A model generated the notes under the pieces. It was not told where the DNA came from and made no database searches. It worked only from the letters and a program-made list of their open reading frames with translations. A stretch of DNA of 64,000 nucleotides from Spinellus fusiger (taxonomy: Eukaryota > Mucoromycota > Mucoromycetes > Mucorales > Phycomycetaceae). Location: positions 124,001-188,000 of the forward strand of contig JALLLS010000035.1 in the NCBI GenBank assembly GCA_025094145.1, written 5' to 3'. Below, one piece after another: positions 23,927-34,971 of this stretch; the stretch's first letter is position 1, and each line of letters begins with the position of its first letter. The position numbers and the translations under genes are program-made.

Positions 23927-24334
23927 CACTACACACAAGAAGAAACTGCTTCTATACCCAAGTCACTTTCTCTTGTCTACACATCCAGGAGAGGAACTTA
24001 ATGAGATGAGTAACAGGCAGTGGCAGTACTGATCATAACTCCAAACCATCAATAACCAACACTATAATATAATAGTGTCCTAAACAAGCCCAATCTGTCT
24101 TTATAACAGCTACTGTTATAGCAGTAGACTCCAAACCACCAATAACTAACACTACAGATGAGACTATACCAGGAGGTTTAAATAGTAGGGGTGTTTGTCT
24201 TGCATTTATTAATAGATATCTATTGCCTATAATAGACTGGATACTTAGTTTTTATCCATAGGACTAAATCCTATACTTGTAGGGATTATGTAGAGACTGG
24301 ACAGAGCGTAGAAATTGCAGTGAGCCTTTTCATA

Positions 24335-26092
24335 CACACCTAAAGATTTTTGGGATATAAAAGTAAATACACGGACAATAAAATAACACCATCTTCAAAA
24401 AGTATTGGTGGATTATTAGGGGAAATATAGTATAGAAATGTAGTATGGTTCAAAAAAGACTTACGTGTATCTTGGTTTAGTGTAGCGATAACTACACCGG
24501 ATTCTTCTTTGATGTTTTGATGTTTTGGTGGATTAGCTACTACTAGCTAGATGTTTGTCTGATTATTGTTGATTAATAAGACTCAAAGGCTTCATTCTAT
24601 GAAATGGAATTAAGCTATTGGTATTCTGGTTTTCCATAGCAAGAGTATCTTCATTTGAATAATTAGTTATGCAACACTGGGGTAACTCTGGCTCTCTTCT
24701 CGATGTATCCTACAAACATTTCACAATTGACTGTTGAAGATGTATGTCCTGATAGAGATAACTCGGCTTCTATTCAATACAAGTGATTGAGTTCTTCACT
24801 GCTATCATCTTCAGAGTACGTTCTATGAAGAAAAGATAAAAGACGAGTTGACCTTTTTCTTTTTATACTATTTCTGTTTTATAATTAGTTTTCACATGCC
24901 ATTGATTCAATCCGTGATTTGAAAACCAAGAGGTTGTACTAAAGCATAAAACTTGTATATCTATCAATGGAAACTGTGAATTCCACCGGTTTTCTATGCA
25001 CATATACAGTCCCAAGTAATGAGTGGACAGAATTCTTTTTATTTTATTTTGAGAAATAAAGGTACATCTATCAGTCTAAGATGTTCATAATAAAAGGTTC
25101 ATGGAATAATACGGGATTTGGAATATGTGTTCTTTAGATGATTGTCTAAATTCTTATTATAAAGATACTGCTTAGTGCTTTGTAACAGAGTCTTTATTTT
25201 TATACAATAGGACAATCTGTGCTCTTTGGGATATCAACATCATCAGCAATCTCTTAATAAGTAGCATGTCTTTTCCATTGTCCTGTGATTTGACCTCTAA
25301 TAAACATATTATTCTCTCTTCTTTTGATAGGACTATCTTCATGTTCTTGGCTAAGAGTTGGCTGATTTTCATTGTTTGAATAAACTGTAAAATAAAAATA
25401 GAAAATTGATTTGCTGTCTACTCATTTTTTGCATGGGACTGTTACCTCACCAGAATAAGAATATTTTTTATTCTTTGTTCTTGTTATTATCTTGTTATTT
25501 TTCACACTGCACATACAACTTAACACTCAAGTACTCGTCAAGATGAGCATAATTAAGCAAGGTAATGTACTATTATTAACAAAGAGAAACAATAGGTGAT
25601 AGACACTACCAAGGACTATTCTAGTGATAAAAAGGTAAGCAGTGTCTTCATCTGGGCTTGAGCTCAATGTATTCCACAAAACACTCAATGTATTGTTATT
25701 AGGCAAGTAAAGGCTCCTTTCAAGTCAGTCTTAGGTTGTCTTCTATACTGTCTAGGGTCTCTAGGGTATACTCCTGAGCACATTTATCTATCTCCCAAGG
25801 ATAAAACACAAGGCCTTTAGGGTATAGATTCTATTGCTATGAGGGAATCTACTTAGGAAGTAGCTATAGTCATAATATAGTATTATCTATACTATTACAA
25901 TAAACAATTTTATTCATAAACAATATGTTCTATTGATAATACAATCTGATAGTGAGATATCCTATAAAAGAAAATAACTAGACATCCATAAACCCTTTGA
26001 TTTTAAACACAGTTACCTATAAGGTGAGTTTTCTCTTTTACGTAAAAGGAAGGAGATATCCCCGCCTAAAGGCTAGAAAATCTTTGGGTGTG
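24335..26092 (-). mobile_element. CACACCC-end non-autonomous Tc1/mariner-like element, copy 1
   Basis: TA target sites lie at 24333-24334 and 26093-26094. The left end is CACACCTAAAGATTTTTGGG, and the right end is the complement GAAAATCTTTGGGTGTG. The right ~600 bp (25495-26092) is nearly identical to 43460-44012 and to the inverted segment 28464-29061. The left half is diverged. A 435-bp family D element (25007-25441) is inserted. No transposase of its own is seen. Confidence 0.75.
25007..25441 (-). mobile_element. Short Tc1-type element of family D
   Basis: The ends are CAGTCCCAAGTAATGAGTGG and the complement of CTACTCATTTTTTGCATGGG ACTG. The left TA is at 25005-25006, and the right flank reads TTA. 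It holds only a minus-strand helix-turn-helix remnant (25372-25172, SKEERIICLL) and is an internally deleted relative of 59596-60360. Confidence 0.75.
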
Positions 26093-27459
26093 TAGTAGAG
26101 GGTGTACATAATGAAAAATAATACCTGAAATATAAACTCAGTCTCTATCTTTGTTCACGTGCTTCTTACTTATTGCTGCCAATAGAAACGATCCTTGGTA
26201 AGACGAAATACAAGGATTTAGCATTGTAACATAAGGAAGGGGCAAGTCAATGAGCTTTAGTCAAATAGACTCAGCTGATCCATCCTCAATAAGCCACAGA
26301 ATCAAACAAAGTCATCTATCCACAGTAGACACAGGTAAAATGAAGTCCTACAGTTTGAGCCTATTTATACCTCTTCCAAGTTGAGGTAGGATAGTTGAAT
26401 CAATGAACAAAGGTTTCTTATTGGGGATAGCTGTCTTTTATTCATCCTTGAACATATTTCAATCATACTCGGCTTTAAAATAAAAATAAAAAAAGGGGGA
26501 AAAGGAAAGAAACAGAAAAAAAGAACAGTTAAAAAATTCTAAGTTGAACTGTGTGATTCAAAGTACTGAATTAAAAGATGAACTTTATAATCAGTTGAAT
26601 AACATTTTGATAAATCAATATATATATATATATAAAACAAATGTGATAAGAATAGATACAGAATAGTAAATGGTATCAATGTGTTTGTTATAGCTTTTAC
26701 TGAGCTGTACTCATGATAGGATAGGATAGAAAATAACGTTATACTTTAATCACTAATAATAATAATAAAAAGTGTATATGATTATACTAGGAATTATAGT
26801 CTTTGTTCATCCTACAAACACCCTGTACTTTATTGTCTTTTTTTACTGTTTTATAAGATATACTTATTGATTTTATTTATTTATATTTTATTTAAAAAAT
26901 AAAATAAAATAAAATAAATAAATAGCATGAGATGTCTGAAGCTGCTTATAATAAATGTATACATTCATCTAAAAGAAGAATAACCACATTATGAATTATA
27001 TAATCAACTATCCAGTGTCCTTTATAAAGACTATTAATTAACAGACATAATCTTATCAATGGATAAACATCTCTTCCTGGGGAAGTATTCAAGTGAATGT
27101 TAAGAACACTATTTCATCTCAATAGGCAGGCTCAAATGGTGATCACTTATAGGACGAAAATACATACATAGTTCTGATGCTTATAAATTGCTAAATATTT
27201 TTCCAATGTTTACAATAGATATCTACAATTATAGAAATAGCACCAAAGAAAACTTTCTAGACTAGCCTATGCATAACAAAAGTATCTATAACACACATCC
27301 TTTGTCCAGCATAGATAGTGGGAAGATTCTTCACTAGGGCTAATAAGGGGTTTTATCTGAAGCTTAATGCTCTAATAAGGTCATTATAATCTTATATATT
27401 TCTTTTCTTTTCTCTCTGTTGTAACATAAGAGTAACCAACGAAAAGAATCAGAATCTTT
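26093..27459. other. Spacer between two inverted repeat arms
   Basis: A+T-rich DNA with simple repeats (a TA run near 26622, AATAA and AAAAT runs near 26750-26930). No gene was recognised. Together with the decayed transposase that follows, it forms the 2.37-kb loop between the inverted arms 25495-26092 and 28464-29061. Confidence 0.5.
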
Positions 27460-28455
27460 CAAACTTCAAGCTATCTCTATACCAAATAATAATAATAATA
27501 ACATACACTGTTTTTTCTCATTTAATCATTGTACTTTTTTATGTCTATACCATCCAACACTATGAGCATCTTTATCAAAACCCCCCAAGATGTATAGAAA
27601 GGATACTAGCATTGAAATACGTTCAGCCATCCTCCACTAGGTTCAGCACCTGAACTCCACTCAGGCCAAGGCATCACATATGTCCAGCATGCTTCCTACC
27701 ACTGTAGAGGGCATCATTAAGCACTTCAAAGAGACAAACTCGGTGGTTGAACAGAACAGCTCGAGTCAATACCCGCCAGACCAAAGTAGCCATCATGACA
27801 AGCATGGCCATTAAGGTCTCAGAGAATACCTTGATAAAATGGACTTTCATTGATTCAGTCTAGTAGTCAAGACTCTTTTGATAAAGAAGAACATTGAGGC
27901 AAGACTCTAGTGAGTCTGTGAGCACTTTGAATGGAAACATGAGCTATAACAGGAGCACTAGAATCATCAGAAAGTTTGGTACAGTCTTTATGCCTAAGAA
28001 TGTTCTAGAAACAAAAAGGTTTGTAGGTGGTAGAGTGATGATATGGGGCTGCTTCAGTGGAGTAGGATAGACTCCGACAAGTACATTGATGTCTTGGGAG
28101 AAGTCTACTGCCATGAACTCAAGTAACTCTCTCTTATAAACCCTGAGATCAGTTAATGCCTACAGGAGGACAATGATAGACCCCATATGAGCAGGGTAAC
28201 TCGTCAATGGAAGGCAGCAAAGGGTATAGTACTGATTCTTTAATGTCCCTCGCAAAGTCTCGATCTCAATCCAATGAAGCATCAGTGGGCCCACCTAAAA
28301 AATACCATAGGAAAGATGGGTATAATCCACCAAACAGATGTTGAAGACGACCTTGATGCTGGAATGGGGTAAAAGATCTAAAGAAGTGGCAGATACCCTT
28401 ATTGCCAACATGGAGCGGAGATACCAGACTGTAATAGATGCAAAAGACTGATAAT
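27460..28455 (+). pseudogene. Family B Tc1-like transposase, decayed
   Basis: Aligns along its length with the minus-strand copy at 60361-61686. Readable pieces are the GTTCAGCACCTGA start region, HFKETNSVVEQ, RVMIWGCFSGVG, LQEDNDRP-like CLQEDNDRPHMSR, SLDLNPMKHQWAHL (the third acidic residue, Glu, is lost to Lys) and ERRYQTVIDAKD followed by a stop. Many stops and frameshifts are present. A CACACCC-end element begins 8 bp after the end. Confidence 0.8.
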
Positions 28456-28463
28456 AGTTACTA

Positions 28464-29667
28464 CACACCCAAAGATTTTTCTGGCTTTTAGGCGGGGATA
28501 TCTCCTTCCTTTTACGTCTAAAAATTTCTTGTCTTTTATCTAACTGTGTTTAAAATCAAGAGGTTTGCGGATGTCTAAATAATCGTTTCCTTTTGTGGAT
28601 ACCTCAATATCAAATTGTATTATCAATAGAACATATTGTTTATGAATAAAATTGTTTATTGTAATAGTATAGATAATACTATATTATGACTATAGCTACT
28701 TCCTAAGTAGATTCCCTCATAGCAATAGAATCTATACCCTAAAGGCCTTGTGTTTTATCCTTGGGAGATAGATAAATGTGCTCAGGAGTATACCCTAGAG
28801 ACCCTAGACAGTATAGAAGACAACCTAAGACTGACTTGAAAGGAGCCTTTACTTGCCTAATAACAATACATTGAGTGTTTTGTGGAATACATTGAGCTCA
28901 AGCCCAGATGAAGACACTGCTTACCTTTTTATCACTAGAATAGTCCTTGGTAGTGTCTATCACCTATTGTTTCTCTTTGTTAATAATAGTACATTACCTT
29001 GCTTAATTATGCTCATCTTGACGAGTACTTGAGTGTTAAGTTGTATGTGCAATGTGAAAAATAACAAAAGGAGGGGAATATCAAAACAAATAATAATTTT
29101 TCTTTCTCTATTCTAGTGGGGTATACACTAGCCTCCACTCATAAAATTCTTAAGTCAAATTCACGTCAAATTCAAAAGTCAAACAATCCACACTCTATTT
29201 GCCTTGAACCTAAAGGACAGTATTAGAAACAATGCTTTGTTATCATTGAGCACCACTGTTAATACCAGTTACAACGAGATAATTGAGGTGATTATAGATA
29301 GTGAGTCAATAAATGAATATACTGTTCTCAATGTAAGTTTGGTTCTATTTTATGGACAATGACCACTAGAGTTAATTCAGTGTGTCCTATAATACATCTT
29401 TCTTAAGCAGTGATATACTGCAAATACTGTGGGCTTATGGATAACAAACTATGTTAAGAGAAGAATATCAGTGACTGATTTGCAATGTCAGGTTTACTCC
29501 TTCCTTTTATCCAACTTTATAGTGTTTAATTGCACAGTCCATAGTCAATGCTAAAACAGACAGACAGTGAAAAGGTTCTTTTCAAACACATTAGCCAACC
29601 AAAGAAATAATATGATTTCATTGTTCATATATTTCCCTTTATATCCCAAAAGTATTCTGTTGCTATG
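28464..29667 (+). mobile_element. CACACCC-end non-autonomous element, copy 2
   Basis: TA at 28462-28463 precedes CACACCCAAAGATTTTTCTG. The body matches the reverse complement of 42814-44012 almost throughout. The right end is degenerate after TATATCCCAAAA at 29652, so the end coordinate is approximate. No open frame spans it. Confidence 0.75.
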
Positions 29668-30771
29668 AGACAAGAGACACACAGGACCTCGTAAGGCTGG
29701 TTACTCGTACGGAGATTAACAGAAAAGAGAAGGGTGTGAGCTGACAGAAGGCAAGCTAATGGTTGTAATAATATTAGTACCCTATGGGAATACAGAAAGA
29801 AAACAAGTCAAGAACAAGAAACAGCCAGTTGCTCAAGTCCTTAAAGCCTATCTTGTTTATACTCTAGGAAGCTGTTTGGATCAAAGTCTATTTTATTAAA
29901 GATATAGACAACTAAACTTTTATATTAGTTTGCTATTTATTTTTCATTCTACTATGAATTTGTCTAATTTGCTATTCTCAAGCAATGTCTATAGTTTTCA
30001 TAGAACATTCAAGCAGATTGGGAAGGGTAACTGTCCTGTCCTATAGTATATATAATCTTGGTCCTGTATTTCAAGGCCATAGAATTCCATAGTGATTTTG
30101 TTGTAAAAGAAAAGAAAAAGGGTTTCTCTGTTCCCTTGAAACATACATAAGACAAGAGGAGGGAATCCATCTATGAATTTACTGAAATGTTATTATAGTA
30201 TAACTTTGATCCTTATAGCTTGAAATACGTATATGAGTAGACCCAAATTCATACTATGTAACCTTGTAAAAATATATCCTTTATTCTGTAAAAAAGGGCA
30301 CTGTGGTTATCAACAGGACCACTAGAGAGATGGATCTGTAGTAGTTTGGTCTCTAGCAGGGACAAAAAATAGAGTATTAGTACAAAGGCTAGTCTAGGGA
30401 AATCAAAGAGGGTACATGAACAGGAACACAACACACGATTTGAGCACAATGAGTAACTAGGCAACTGTTCTTTAAGCAATTCTTTTCTTTCTAAAATGTT
30501 ATTGTAGTCTGCATTGCTTTGGTAGTTCTGATTAAGCAAATGACTTGTGAAAATTCGATTTGTTATCTTCTGCTCGAATATTAATACATGCCAAACACAC
30601 TGTCTGTTGTTCTTCATAACTTCTACCCTCTTTAACTTGTTTGACTTTGTTTGGCATATAAACCAACAGTTGTGATCTGGTGAGTGTTTGTGTATATTTT
30701 TTATGTCTGACATGTTAGTCCGTTTCTATTTTATATTCTTTTCTTTTAATAAACCCAGTGAATCCGTTATA
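29668..30771. other. Intergenic region upstream of Fanzor B
   Basis: Contains a diverged copy (30100-30260) of the short repeat at 6794-7022. A 154-codon minus-strand frame (30713-30249) has no recognisable domain and is not called. The ~50 bp before 30772 is T-rich, as in many fungal leaders. Confidence 0.5.
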
Positions 30772-31022
30772 ATGTTCAAGGACTTAATACACACAATTAT
30801 CAGGAGAACCTTGGATCAGAAAACTGAAGAAAAAGCTAATGGTTTGTGCTAATACAATCATATGTTGTTGTTGCTGTTTTTATTAACAGAGCTTTCTTCA
30901 AGTAATAAAATGCAACGACTGTAGAGAAAAAGGATATCACACCAAGCGGTCAGCAGACAAGAAAGAATCCCTAATGGCAAGATGTTCTAGCTGCGGAACA
31001 GAAGGCCACAACACATCAAGAT
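30772..31022 (+). pseudogene. Probable 5' exons of Fanzor B with zinc knuckles
   Basis: The ATG at 30772 opens MFKDLIHTIIRRTLDQKTEE. A GT...TTAACAG intron (about 30842-30888) follows, and then a frame reads CNDCREKGYHTKRSADKKES and LMARCSSCGTEGHNTSRS, a pair of CxxC...H motifs. At 31021-31024 the frame runs into the A/T tail of LINE 2. On the far side of LINE 2 the Fanzor frame begins HISVTRKIKLETML. I infer that this is the N-terminal part of the same gene, cut by the LINE. The exon phases do not join perfectly, so decay or a mis-set splice site is likely. Confidence 0.5.
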
Positions 31023-31456
31023 CTTTTTTATTTTTATTTTTATAAGACACCTTTTTATTAAGCGTCTTTTACGCAGCCATACGTCTCACTGAAAGGTCTG
31101 ACTGGGAAAGCATATTGGACACAAGTCACTTGCAGAAAATTGGAGAAAAGCAGAAAAGGAAAGAAAACAGAACTAGCTAAAAGAGAAAGGAAAAATAAGA
31201 GAAAAGGACATAAAGGTAAATGTACACTAGACTATGACATATCTTCGTTTTCGCAGGTAAGGGTGGTAAGAAGGGATCGGGCGCGTTCAGAGACGGTGGA
31301 GGTGAGGAAAGGAGAGTTGTGGAAGTGGCTGGCCCAGTAGGCATGCCAAATGGCCTGCAGTACCGCTCCATAGACTTGACTACTAGTCAGAGGTCCATTG
31401 GGAGGGAGGGAGAATGAGCGTAAATGTCGAATGATGTCTGCTTGCAAAGGAGTGTA

Positions 31457-33119
31457 CACTATTTTCACTTATTATTGTCGCACTTTTGGAAAAAAAAATT
31501 GTCGCACTTTTGGAAAAAAACTTAGCGCACAAGTGGAAAAAAACTTGTCGCATTAATAAATTAAAAGATGGCGTATAAGTTGGATGCGACAAATGCGACA
31601 TAAATGTTTTATTTTTAAAGAGGCTTCTCTTGTAAGCAATCCTCAAATCTATCGACAGAGTATTTGCAAAACCCTCTGAGGTCACCGAGAAGAACTTGGT
31701 TAGATGCATCGGCGATTCTAGATGACAGAGTTTCTTCTTCCAAGAGTCTTTCTCTTTTTAACTTGCTTTTGCAAACAGACCAGAATTGCTCAATGGGATT
31801 CAACTCTGGTGACTAAGGGGGAAGATAAACACACTTGTACCCACGGCCTTCAATGAAGCTTTTAATGTCTTCATTCATGTGGATGGGGGCGTTGTCCATA
31901 ATCAAGTAATTATCCTTGAAAACATCTGGAAAATTGTCCATGACATCCATTGTATCGCTCAAGAAATTGATATAGTGGCCAGTAACAGTGCCTTTGCTTT
32001 GTTTTTGAGAAGGCCCACCAGATCCAGTAGTTCTTCTTTTCTTTGAAACAGGCAACATTCGGGGCCGTCTTACTTTTATGTTGACAAGGCCTTGAGCAGA
32101 TGTTGCTCCCAGGATGGTTGTTGTTTTAGCCCTCGTTCTTGGTACTTTTACTACTGCACAAGTACCTACTTTTGACCAAGAAAAAGTACGCTTCATGTTG
32201 ATGTGGAATGCCGCCTCATCTATAAAGACACAGTTGCTCATGTAGTCCATGTCTGTCTCCATCCATCTCTGTACCCACTCCTTTTGATTCTTGATCTTTT
32301 CAGGACTATTACGATCAACTGAATGAAAATGGGCTCTTTTCAGACTGATCTTACAATTTTTGGTGACAAAATTGTAGAGAGCTGTTTTCGATATCTCTAA
32401 ATCAATAAAAGACGTTCTCAAACTCTCCATCATTTGATCCAAGACTAAAGAGGGCTGATCGTCCAATAAATCGACTAAGAATCTTTTATGGCTTTCGTCC
32501 AGTAGTGCTGGTCTACCAACTGGCCTTCCACTACCTTCTTTTCTGGCAATGAATGTCTGAGGGTTCTGCTGATCGTTTGAGTACCATCGCTGAGCAGTGC
32601 GTGGGTGGATTTGAAGTTTCAGCGCAGCAGCTCTGACGCTCATACCTCTTTCATAAATCAATACAAACAACTGCTCTTTTTCGGAATCTTTGTAATGCCT
32701 GTGGATACCAGGAACTCTGTTATCCTCTTCCGTATTGACATCTCTGTCTACGGATTGTTGTACAGTTCTTCTTTCTGGCTTCTCGGGTGGTTTGAGGTCA
32801 AGGTACATCCCGAAATTTGTAACCGTCTCAATGGGGTACGTCTCCTCGTCTACCTCCATCTCCACTACTGTAACGGCTATGCCTTCATCATTATAGATAT
32901 TTCCTTGGCCGTCTTCGTGCACAATGTTATTCATTTTTTAAGAAAAGTAAAATGTAAGAAAACCCCAAGTACTTAGAATACGCCAGTTTTAAATCTTTTA
33001 CTATGCCAAATTTTAATTAATTAATGCGACATATTTTATCCCATTAGTACGTCAAGTTTTAATTTATTAATGCGACATATTTTTCTCTAAAAGTGCGACA
33101 ATAATAAGTGAAAATAGTG
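31457..33119 (-). mobile_element. Tc1/IS630-type transposon with GTCGCAC subterminal repeats
   Basis: The flanking TA is at 31455-31456 and 33120-33121. The ends are perfect inverted repeats over at least 28 bp, starting CACTATTTTCACTTATTATT and continuing GTCGCACTTTT. The subterminal regions carry repeated GTCGCA/TGCGAC words (31476, 31500, 31546, and about 31590; 33023, 33071, 33093), likely transposase binding sites. It is 1663 bp long and holds one almost intact transposase gene, so it looks young. Confidence 0.93.
31615..32934 (-). pseudogene. Tc1/IS630-type transposase with one nonsense codon
   Basis: The ATG is at 32934. The frame is open for 373 codons, stops at a TAG (31815-31813) and then continues in frame for 65 more codons to 31615. 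The TAG sits where SPELNPIEQFW begins, a place usually occupied by Tyr. The order is an acidic N-terminal extension, a helix-turn-helix (SVRAAALKLQIHPRTAQRWY), a second HTH-like part (ISKTALYNFV), catalytic VFIDEAAFH, YLIMDNAPIH and NPIEQF, with 34 residues between the last two acids. The N-terminal extension of about 80 residues is longer than in classic Tc1. One point mutation separates it from a full-length protein. It is distinct from the other Tc1 families here. Confidence 0.9.
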
Positions 33120-33121
33120 TA

Positions 33122-34945
33122 TATGTTGAGCCAATATGGCAAAACGGACATCCAGACAGGCCAAACCCTTGGACAAGTCACTAAGAAATGTTCGGAACTG
33201 TGGCAAGGGTGAGAGCATAGGCGGCAAGAGGGAGACAGGACGATGGTGGGTATAATGTGGTGTAGGAGTGATGAGGAGGACAGTTTGCCATGCAACAGGC
33301 GAAACCAAACATTCCTTGCCACATGTGACATAGGTGCCTTCCAAAAGGCTTTCCACTTGTTGGGTGGAAGCGAGGCAGCAGGAGAAGAGTTTGGCATAGG
33401 TGTTGTATAGCATAGTGAGCGGAAGACTTGTGATGAGAAGGAGTGCATAAGTAGCGAGTTGAAGAAAGATGTTGTGAGGGGAGAAGAAGGCATATCCACA
33501 GCATCGGAATATGATGACTGTGGGTTCATATGAGGAGTGCATGAGTGGATGAAGAATGGAGGGTGGATGATGTGATGGTTATCCACATCTCGGAAGAAAT
33601 GAGAGAAATAAGGGCGCATTGGCCGATCTGTCCAAGGACGACGTTGTAAGGATTGTGTGGGGAGGTCATAGTAATAAGGATCGGCAACTGTAAGGTTTTT
33701 GAGGCCTGGCCTAGCTGGAGTGGGGTCGGTGATTGATGATATCTATATGGATGACAGGAGAAGGCGAAGACATGTATCAGGAGACAAGTCACTACACAAT
33801 TGTAGAAGGGGAAGACGGTCAAAATCCGAAAAAAAAGAAGAGACATATAATAAGAAAAATAGGCACGAAGCCAGAGAATAGGAAGAGAGGCATATTGGGT
33901 AACGGGACGAAGGAGAGAAAGGAGCCAACGAAACTGGAGGGAGGCCTGTTGAGTGGACGGATCCAGCACACCAAGACCACCACAGTGACGAGGGAGGCAT
34001 AATTTGGCATAGCTAATGAGAGAAAACATCCTTCTCATTAGAAACTTACTTATCATGGATTTGAGTTTGACATAAAAAGAGACAGGAAATCTGACAAGAC
34101 GGAGAACATGCCAGAGCTTGGAGAGAACCAAAGTGTTGACCACAGTGGCTCTTCCTCGAACTGACAGGAAACGTTGCGAGTGGATGTTGAGCGCTTGCTG
34201 GATGGTGGCGAGAAGTTGGGTGGCGTAGGTGTTGCGTTGTAAAGGAGTGTGGATGAGGGTATAACCGAGGTAAATGAGTGGAGAAGGAGAAGAGTGGTCG
34301 ATCCACGAGGGAATACCAGCTCTTGTAAGTGGCTCATGCCATTCAGGCAGAGGAGCACCGGAGAGGGAGAAGGCATGGGTCTTGTCGAGATTGACACGGG
34401 CGTTGGAGGCGAGGCTGTAGGTGTCGAGGTGGTGGCGGAGGCGAGTGAGGTCGGATGGTGTGCTGGGGCAGGCAAGGATGTCGTCGGCATAAGCGAGTAC
34501 TTTGAGGCATAAGGGAGGTGAGGCATAGGGGATGGAATGACCTCTGAAGAGAGGATCATCTTGGATGGCGAGAAGGAGCGGTTTGAGGACAAAATTGAAA
34601 AGGTCTGGAGATAATGGGTCTCCCTGCCTGAGACTTCTTGCTTGGGTGACAGGATCAGAAAGGTGCCCATTCATATTGATGCGGATTTGTGTGTTGAAGA
34701 AAAGGAAGGCGATGGAGGTGACAAGGGAAGGAGGGAAACGAAAACGGGTAAGGACGGACTGGAGGTAGGAAGGATGGACACGGTCATAGGCTTCTTCTTG
34801 GTCCAGAAAGACACCAATGGTAGGGGAATGAGAGGAAGCGGCGTGCTCCATTGCTAACTTGATCATTAGACTATTGTCAGCAATGTCATTAGACCATTGT
34901 CAGCAATGAAGCGAGAAGGAAGGAAGCCAGTTTGGTAGGGATTGA
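33122..34945 (-). pseudogene. LINE 2 ORF2 remnant: reverse transcriptase and zinc finger
   Basis: The open part 34866-33526 contains FLDQEEAYDRVHPSYLQSVL, ARSLRQGDPLSPDLFNFVLK, the catalytic LAYADDILACPS and LGYTLIHT. Upstream, NHVINPYQTGFLPSR (the start of this RT block) is set out of frame by a 23-bp tandem duplication. A frameshift near 33600 leads to a second frame (33619-33122) with KAFWKAPMSHVARNVWFRLL and CRLCSHPCHSSEHFLVTCP, the zf-RVT domain typical of fungal and plant LINE ORF2. The C-terminal end continues at 31456-31232 beyond the inserted transposon. Endonuclease and the first RT motifs are deleted. Confidence 0.88.
34864..34909 (+). repeat. 23-bp tandem duplication in LINE 2 RT
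   Basis: CATTAGACTATTGTCAGCAA (34864-) is repeated at 34887- with a single base difference. Twenty-three is not a multiple of three, so the duplication shifts the RT frame. Removing one unit rejoins RFIADN to SLMIKLAMEHA. Confidence 0.9.
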
Positions 34946-34971
34946 TGACATGGTTAGCTACCCAGACCATC

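Noticed and set aside
26618..26634. TA-dinucleotide run that might mark an origin
   Set aside because: It is a simple repeat. No origin consensus can be judged for this group from sequence alone.
30249..30713. 154-codon minus-strand ORF
   Set aside because: The composition is irregular, with no domain, no splice partner and no homologous copy here. It probably arises by chance within an old repeat.
31060..31130. Similarity of the LINE 2 3' region to 45440-45500 (a shared TATTGGACACAA word and nearby bases)
   Set aside because: The match is short and the flanks do not align, so I do not claim a shared element.
31140..31340. Lys-rich plus-strand ORF of 66 codons
   Set aside because: It is antisense to the C-terminal end and 3' region of LINE 2.
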